DNA of 64,000 nt from Geopseudomonas aromaticivorans (lineage in GTDB: Bacteria; Pseudomonadota; Gammaproteobacteria; Pseudomonadales; Pseudomonadaceae). The DNA lies in the NCBI RefSeq assembly GCF_019097855.1, contig NZ_JAHRGL010000030.1, positions 266,997-330,996 of the forward strand. Direction: 5' to 3'. The notes beneath the pieces are model-generated. The model was given only the letters and a program-made list of their open reading frames with translations. It ran no database searches and had not been told where the DNA came from. Each line of letters begins with the position of its first letter. Position 1 is the stretch's first letter. Positions 59,610 to 64,000 of the stretch are shown piece by piece. The position numbers and the translations under genes are program-made.

Positions 59610-59915
59610 ATGACCGATATCAAGACCGACAATACCCCTGCAACGGCCGAAGTTCAGGCTCCGAAAATCGAATTCCCCTGCGAGCGCTATCCGATCAAGG
59701 TGATCGGCGATGCCGGCGAGGGCTTCGCCGACCTGGTGATCGACATCGTCCGCCGTCATGCGCCGGACCTGGATGTCACCACCCTGACCCTGCGCGACAG
59801 CAGCAATGGCCGTTTCGTCTCGGTGCAGGTGGCGATCCGCGCCACCGGCGTCGAGCAGCTGCAGTCGATCCATATCGACCTGCGCGCCACCGGCCGCGTG
59901 CACATGGTGCTCTGA
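59610..59915 (+). CDS. YbeD/DUF493 protein
   Basis: A 101-residue protein of the DUF493 family ([18 protein letters not shown], then [20 protein letters not shown]). ACT-like small fold between dac and lipB, as in E. coli; thought to be regulatory but of unproven function. The stop overlaps the lipB ATG by one base. Confidence 0.9.
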   Translation: MTDIKTDNTPATAEVQAPKIEFPCERYPIKVIGDAGEGFADLVIDIVRRHAPDLDVTTLTLRDSSNGRFVSVQVAIRATGVEQLQSIHIDLRATGRVHMVL

Positions 59916-60565
59916 TGAGCGCCCTGCGGGTGCGCGAGCTCGGCCTGCAACCCTACCAGCCTGTCTGGCAGGCCATGCAGCGCTTCACCAACGAGCGCGG
60001 CCCGGATACTCCGGACGAGATCTGGCTGCTGCAGCACGAGCGGGTATTCACCCAGGGCCAGGCCGGCAAGGCCGAGCACCTGCTGATGCCCGGCGACATC
60101 CCGGTGGTGCAGGTGGACCGCGGCGGACAGGTGACCTACCACGGCCCCGGCCAGCTGATCGCCTACCTGCTGCTGGATGTGCGCCGCTCGGGGCTGGGTG
60201 TGCGCGAGCTGGTCAGCCGCATCGAGCGCAGCCTGATCGGCCTGCTCGCCGGCTACGGTGTCGAGGCCTACGCCAAGGCGGACGCCCCCGGCGTCTATGT
60301 CGGCGCGGCGAAGATCGCCTCGCTCGGCCTGCGCATCCGCCACGGTCGCTCCTTTCACGGCCTGGCGTTGAACGTCGACATGGATCTCGAGCCGTTCCGG
60401 CGCATCAATCCCTGCGGCTACGCCGGCCTGGCGATGACCCAGCTGCGCGATCTGGCCGGACCCATCGATTTTGCCGAGGTGCAGGCCGCGCTGGTTCGCC
60501 AGCTGCTGGCGCAGCTCGGTTACGCTGAACACGAAACCCTCACGCAAGGGCTGGAGCTGACATGA
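59915..60565 (+). CDS. lipB: Octanoyl-[acyl-carrier-protein]-protein N-octanoyltransferase
   Basis: Transfers octanoyl from ACP to lipoyl domains, 216 residues. Catalytic Lys133 ([11 protein letters not shown]) and Cys167 (INPCGYAG) are present, with the signature [19 protein letters not shown]. Couples to lipA, which overlaps by 4 bases. Confidence 0.97.
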   Translation: MSALRVRELGLQPYQPVWQAMQRFTNERGPDTPDEIWLLQHERVFTQGQAGKAEHLLMPGDIPVVQVDRGGQVTYHGPGQLIAYLLLDVRRSGLGVRELVSRIERSLIGLLAGYGVEAYAKADAPGVYVGAAKIASLGLRIRHGRSFHGLALNVDMDLEPFRRINPCGYAGLAMTQLRDLAGPIDFAEVQAALVRQLLAQLGYAEHETLTQGLELT

Positions 60566-61539
60566 GCACTGCAGACAACAACAACCAGAGCCCGAGCAAG
60601 GTTGAAGCCGGGGTCAAGCTGCGCGGTGCCGAGAAGGTCGCGCGCATTCCGGTGAAGGTCATTCCGACCGAAGAGTTGCCGCGCAAGCCGGACTGGATCC
60701 GCGTGCGCATCCCGGTCACCCCGGAGGTCGAGCGGATCAAGCAGCTGCTGCGCAAGCACAAGCTGCACAGCGTGTGCGAGGAGGCCTCCTGCCCGAACCT
60801 CGGCGAATGCTTCTCCGGCGGCACCGCCACCTTCATGATCATGGGTGACATCTGCACCCGCCGCTGCCCGTTCTGCGACGTCGGCCACGGCCGGCCGAAC
60901 GCCCTGGATCCGGACGAGCCGAAGAACCTGGCGGTGGCCATCGCCGACCTGCGCCTGAAGTACGTGGTGATCACCTCGGTGGACCGCGACGACCTGCGCG
61001 ACGGCGGCGCCCAGCACTTCGCCGACTGCCTGCGCGAAATCCGCCAGCTGTCGCCGGGCGTGCAGCTGGAGACCCTGGTGCCGGACTACCGCGGGCGCAT
61101 GGAAATCGCCCTCGACATCACCGCGAGCGAACCGCCGGACGTGTTCAACCACAACCTGGAGACCGTGCCGCGCCTGTACAAGTCCTCGCGACCGGGCTCG
61201 GACTTCGAGTGGTCGCTGGACCTGCTGCAGGAGTTCAAGAAGCGCGTGCCGGGCGTGCCGACCAAGTCGGGCCTGATGCTCGGCCTCGGCGAGACCGACG
61301 AGGAAGTCATCGAGACCATGCAGCGCATGCGCGAGCACGAGATCGACATGCTCACCCTCGGCCAGTACCTGCAGCCCTCGCGCAACCACCTGGCGGTGCA
61401 GCGCTTCGTCCACCCGGACACCTTCGCCTGGTTCGCCGAGGAAGGGGCGAAGATGGGCTTCAAGAACGTCGCTTCCGGTCCGCTGGTGCGCTCGTCCTAC
61501 CATGCCGACCAGCAGGCCCACGGCCACACGAAGAGCTGA
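60562..61539 (+). CDS. lipA: Lipoyl synthase
   Basis: Radical SAM enzyme inserting sulfur into the octanoyl chain, 325 residues. The auxiliary cluster cysteines are C72-x4-C77-x5-C83 and the radical SAM cluster is C98-x3-C102-x2-C105 (CTRRCPFC). Terminal RSSYHADQ contributes the cluster serine. Last gene of the operon, followed by a terminator. Confidence 0.98.
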   Translation: MSTADNNNQSPSKVEAGVKLRGAEKVARIPVKVIPTEELPRKPDWIRVRIPVTPEVERIKQLLRKHKLHSVCEEASCPNLGECFSGGTATFMIMGDICTRRCPFCDVGHGRPNALDPDEPKNLAVAIADLRLKYVVITSVDRDDLRDGGAQHFADCLREIRQLSPGVQLETLVPDYRGRMEIALDITASEPPDVFNHNLETVPRLYKSSRPGSDFEWSLDLLQEFKKRVPGVPTKSGLMLGLGETDEEVIETMQRMREHEIDMLTLGQYLQPSRNHLAVQRFVHPDTFAWFAEEGAKMGFKNVASGPLVRSSYHADQQAHGHTKS

Positions 61540-61550
61540 GAGATCAAGGT

Positions 61551-61572
61551 GGGGCGGACTGCGGTCTGCCCC
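61551..61572 (+). other. Hairpin after lipA
   Basis: GGGGCGGAC (61551-61559) pairs with GTCTGCCCC (61564-61572), one G-T wobble, loop TGCG, 11 bases after the lipA stop. It may stabilise the mRNA end ahead of the terminator. Confidence 0.45.
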
Positions 61573-61626
61573 GCCCTGTACAGCCGTTCGTGCTCCGCAA
61601 GGAGCGCCATTCAGCGATCTGCAGAA

Positions 61627-61660
61627 ACGCAAAACCCCGGCCTTGGCCGGGGTTTTGCGT
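61627..61660. terminator. Bidirectional terminator between lipA and the leftward gene
   Basis: A perfect 16-base-pair stem ACGCAAAACCCCGGCC/GGCCGGGGTTTTGCGT with a 2-base TT loop (in practice a slightly larger loop). A- and T-runs within the stem arms suit termination from either side. Confidence 0.88.
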
Positions 61661-61706
61661 TGTGGGGCGAGCGCGGATGCCGGAGGCATCCGCTGCTGCG
61701 CGCCGG

Positions 61707-62045
61707 TCAGTGCTTGAGCAGGTTGAACAGGTAGTCGGGCAGCGGATCGATGACGACTTCCTGGCCCTCATAGTGCGCCTTGAGCCCTTCGAGCGGCACC
61801 ACGCCATGGGGCGCGCTGGCATTATCCAGGTGCTGACGGGCGCGGTAGTCGATCACGCAGTCGTTGGCCTCGACCCAGAAGTGTGGCGAAACCACTTTGC
61901 CGTTCAGCTCCAACGTACCCAGCATCACCTTGTAGGGAATCCGCTGCTTGGCCAGGCGGGTCACCACCAGGCGGCTTAGGCCGTCGGATGCGGCCTTGGC
62001 GGAGTCCAGATCATCAAGAAGGTTTTTTAGCTGGGGTTGGTTCAT
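61707..62045 (-). CDS. Small transglutaminase-like-fold protein lacking the catalytic cysteine
   Basis: A 112-residue cytoplasmic protein I cannot name. The core reads DGLSRLVVTRLAKQRIPYKV, then PHFWVEANDCVIDYRAR, which resembles transglutaminase-like/NlpC-type domains: a GxC helix, a gIPxxV strand, then HxWVE and a later Asp. Here H55-x-W57 and D66 are present, but the position expected for the Cys is D21-G22-L23, so it is probably not an active thiol enzyme. The ATG at 62045 is the start. A palindrome-containing promoter lies just upstream. Confidence 0.55.
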   Translation of the reverse strand: MNQPQLKNLLDDLDSAKAASDGLSRLVVTRLAKQRIPYKVMLGTLELNGKVVSPHFWVEANDCVIDYRARQHLDNASAPHGVVPLEGLKAHYEGQEVVIDPLPDYLFNLLKH

Positions 62046-62083
62046 GTGCGTGTCCTCGGTGGACCGGCTGTCTAGATGCACGC

Positions 62084-62112
62084 ATTTTAGACTAAAGTCT
62101 AAGAAAGGTTAA
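62084..62112 (-). promoter_or_regulatory. Promoter with overlapping palindromic operator
   Basis: Reading leftward, TTAACC (62112-62107), a 17-base spacer and TAAAAT (62089-62084) form a promoter for the 112-residue gene. The spacer holds a perfect 16-base palindrome TTAGACTAAAGTCTAA (62087-62102) that overlaps the -10, the classic place for a repressor site. The region is AT-rich compared with its surroundings. The regulator is unknown. Confidence 0.55.
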
Positions 62113-62284
62113 TATCTTCAGAATCGCCGGAAGCGAATAGGACCTGGAGCCGACGAACGGTAAGGGAGTGGTTCGGCTGGGGGCTGATGGCGCTTTCAGT
62201 GCGATGCATGGTGGGCTAGCGCACGGGGCAAACGCATAGCCTCGGTTTTGCCAGGGCTATGCGTCGCGCCGTGTGCGCTTAAGT

Positions 62285-63598
62285 TCAAGGCAGCTGGCGC
62301 AGCTGCTCCAGCAGCCGATAGTTCGGGTAGCCATCGGTCGGCCAGCCCAGCTGCTGCTGGCTGGCGCGTACCGCGCGGCGGGTGTTGGCGCCGATGATGC
62401 CGTCGGCCGCGCCCGTCTCATGGCCATGCTGGCTCAGCCGCTCCTGCAGCTCGATGCGCTCGCTGCGCGACAGCTGCCGCTCCCAGCGCGGCCAGCTACC
62501 GTAAATCATGCCGCCGCCACCGAAACGCTCGCCGAGCAGGCTGATGGCCAGCGCGTAGGCGGTGGAGTTGTTGTACTTGAGGATGCTGCGGAAGTTGTCC
62601 AGCACCAGGAACGCCGGGCCATTGTGGCCGGCGGGCAGCAGCAGGCTGGCGCTCTGCGCGCCGGCGGCAGCCTGCGGCGGGGCGTTCAGCGGGCGGATGC
62701 CCAGCGCCAGCCATTCGCTCAGCGGCTTGCGCTGCTCCGGGTCGGCCAGCGCATAGTCGAAGCCCTCCGGCAGGCGCACCTCCATGCCCCAGCTCTGCCC
62801 GGTCTGCCAGCCGGAGGCCTGCAGATAGTTGGCGGTCGAGGCCAGCGCATCGGCAGTGGAATCCCAGATATCGCGGCGGCCATCGCCATCGAAATCCACG
62901 GCGTAGCGCTGGTAGGTGGTGGGGATGAACTGGGTCTGACCCATCGCGCCGGCCCAAGAGCCCTGCATACGCTGTGGCTGCACGTCACCATGCTCGAGGA
63001 TCGAGAGCGCGGCGAGCAGCTGGTCGTGGGCGAACTGCGGACGGCGGCCTTCGTGGGCGAGGGTCGCCAGCGAGCGGATCACGCTCATGTTGCCGGTATT
63101 GGCGCCGAAGTTGCTCTCCATGCCCCAGATGGCAACCAGGGTGTTGCGCTCGACGCCGTAGCGCTGCTCGATGATGCTCAGCGTCTCGGCATGCTCGGCG
63201 AGCAGGCGTTGGCCATTGCGCACACGTGGCAGGGACGCCGCGCTATCCAGGTATTCCCACACCGGCCGGGTGAACTCCGGCTGGCTGCGGTCGGCACGGA
63301 TCACCGCCGGGTCGGGAGTCACCCCGGCAAAGGCGCGTTCGAAGGTGGCGCTATCGATACCGGCAGCCAGCGCCTCGCGGCGAAAGCCGTCGCGCCACTC
63401 GCTGAAGCTCTGTTGCACCTCGGCGACGGGGGCCGCGGCGACAGCGGCCGACGGGGCCGGTTGCACCTGCGCTGCGGGGGCAGGGGCGCCGGACATGGGG
63501 GGCTCGGCGCAGGCGCTGAGCTGGATCAGCGTCAGCAGCAGCGCACTGCCATTGAGCAGGCGACGGCGCGACTGACGGTCGGCGATCGGGTTCGACAT
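62285..63598 (-). CDS. Lytic murein transglycosylase, MltB family, with peptidoglycan-binding domain
   Basis: A 437-residue lipoprotein: signal with lipobox LIQLSAC, an Ala/Pro-rich linker, the MltB-type SLT domain (catalytic Glu in WGMESNFGANTG; GSWAGAMGQTQFIPTTYQ) and a C-terminal peptidoglycan-binding domain (HGHETGAADGIIGANTRRAVRASQ). It differs from the MltB at 56299-57300, which lacks both lipobox and binding domain. The ATG at 63598 (MSNPIADRQSRRR) is preferred over a start six codons upstream. Divergent from the IS element. Confidence 0.92.
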   Translation of the reverse strand: MSNPIADRQSRRRLLNGSALLLTLIQLSACAEPPMSGAPAPAAQVQPAPSAAVAAAPVAEVQQSFSEWRDGFRREALAAGIDSATFERAFAGVTPDPAVIRADRSQPEFTRPVWEYLDSAASLPRVRNGQRLLAEHAETLSIIEQRYGVERNTLVAIWGMESNFGANTGNMSVIRSLATLAHEGRRPQFAHDQLLAALSILEHGDVQPQRMQGSWAGAMGQTQFIPTTYQRYAVDFDGDGRRDIWDSTADALASTANYLQASGWQTGQSWGMEVRLPEGFDYALADPEQRKPLSEWLALGIRPLNAPPQAAAGAQSASLLLPAGHNGPAFLVLDNFRSILKYNNSTAYALAISLLGERFGGGGMIYGSWPRWERQLSRSERIELQERLSQHGHETGAADGIIGANTRRAVRASQQQLGWPTDGYPNYRLLEQLRQLP

Positions 63599-63876
63599 GA
63601 CGACTTCCACGGTCAAGCAGGATCAGGGGGCAACCTTAACATGGGCATGCGGCCTTTGCCTCGGCAGGCAGGCCCTGGGTAGACCGCGTCCGTCGGATCG
63701 AATTCACCCAGGGTATGCACAATGTCTGCTGCACATCGGCCATGCTGCGTCGAAGCGGGGAACGGTGGAAACAGCCGAGCAGTGCGAGTCAGTCAGTCGA
63801 TTGGCGTGGCCGTTGGTGCCCTGAGCCCCCAACGGCCCCAACCGATCTGGCCTTGGAAGGTACTAAAAAACCCTAG
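63599..63876. other. Intergenic region without a recognised gene
   Basis: The 278 bases between the transglycosylase start and the IS left end hold only short open frames without family signatures. I see no tRNA, and no convincing promoter pair. It ends in an A-run (TACTAAAAAACC) next to CTAG, the likely IS target. Confidence 0.5.
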
Positions 63877-64000
63877 GGAAGGTCTGAAAAACACTTCCCG
63901 ATCTGGTGAAATAGCCGCCAGTCCCTCTGGAGCCCCCCTTGCATGAAGCAACTGTCCTTCGCCGATGCGGAGTACGCCGGCAAACGCAAACAGACCCGCC
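63877..64000 (+). mobile_element. IS5-family insertion sequence, left end
   Basis: GGAAGGTCTGAAAAACA from 63877 looks like an IS5-type left terminal repeat. It stands next to CTAG (63873-63876), the kind of 4-base target IS5 elements use. The transposase begins 66 bases inside. The right end is beyond the window. Confidence 0.65.
63943..64000 (+). CDS. IS5-family transposase (partial)
   Basis: The first 19 codons read MKQLSFADAEYAGKRKQTR, the characteristic N-terminus of IS5-type DDE transposases. The rest lies past the window end, so completeness cannot be judged. Confidence 0.85.
   Translation, partial: MKQLSFADAEYAGKRKQTR

Overview
This 64 kb window is chromosomal core DNA from a GC-rich gammaproteobacterium, almost certainly Pseudomonas in the broad sense. 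The evidence is the run parE-parC ... serB-fimX-psd-rhdA-rsgA-orn-queG-nnr-tsaE-amiB-mutL-miaA-hfq-hflX-hflK-hflC-hisZ-purA-tRNA-Leu-rnr-rlmB-rpsF-rpsR-rplI-dnaB-alr-ygiQ, which I recall as the order of the PA49xx block of P. aeruginosa. It is followed by an lrgAB-mpg-proA-nadD-rsfS-rlmH-mrdA-rodA-mltB-rlpA-dac-lipB-lipA block like the PA40xx region. Coding density is very high, almost every gene has a clear family, and there is no prophage, CRISPR array or rRNA operon. One insertion sequence (IS5 family) begins in the last 125 bases.

Layout. (1) 1-9.1 kb: topoisomerase IV (parE, parC) with a secreted phytase-like gene between them, then a four-gene MCE-type lipid ABC transporter whose permease carries a fused STAS domain. 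(2) 9.2-20 kb: divergent ytjB-like sensor/serB; a leftward operon rhdA-psd-(PilZ-like)-fimX for c-di-GMP and type IV pilus control; rsgA and orn divergent. The flagellar stator pair motCD, which I recall between rhdA and rsgA in P. aeruginosa, is absent. (3) 20-34 kb: queG, then the rightward series nnr-tsaE-amiB-mutL-miaA-hfq-hflX-hflKC-hisZ-purA (tRNA modification, repair, RNA chaperone, membrane protease control, purine synthesis). (4) 34-45.6 kb: two tRNA-Leu(CAG), rnr-rlmB, the rpsF-rpsR-rplI ribosomal operon, dnaB, alr and ygiQ. (5) 45.7-50 kb: an apparent synteny join with small accessory genes: a ligand-poor hemerythrin-like protein, an NAD(P)-binding protein, lrgAB, a DedA-PAP2 fusion and a DNA glycosylase. 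(6) 50.4-61.5 kb: proA-nadD-rsfS-rlmH and the cell-elongation genes mrdA-rodA-mltB-rlpA-dac, then ybeD-lipB-lipA. (7) 61.5-64 kb: a small transglutaminase-like protein under an apparent palindromic operator, a second MltB-type transglycosylase, and the IS5-type element.

I do not see a convincing undescribed multi-gene system. The items most worth checking are the YtjB-like protein with a degenerate nucleotide-cyclase-like C-terminus, the ligand-poor hemerythrin, the cysteine-less transglutaminase-like gene and its operator, the rpsF leader hairpin, the A9 tract in rlpA and the structured intergenic repeats. All family calls come from reading the translated sequence; no database search was run.
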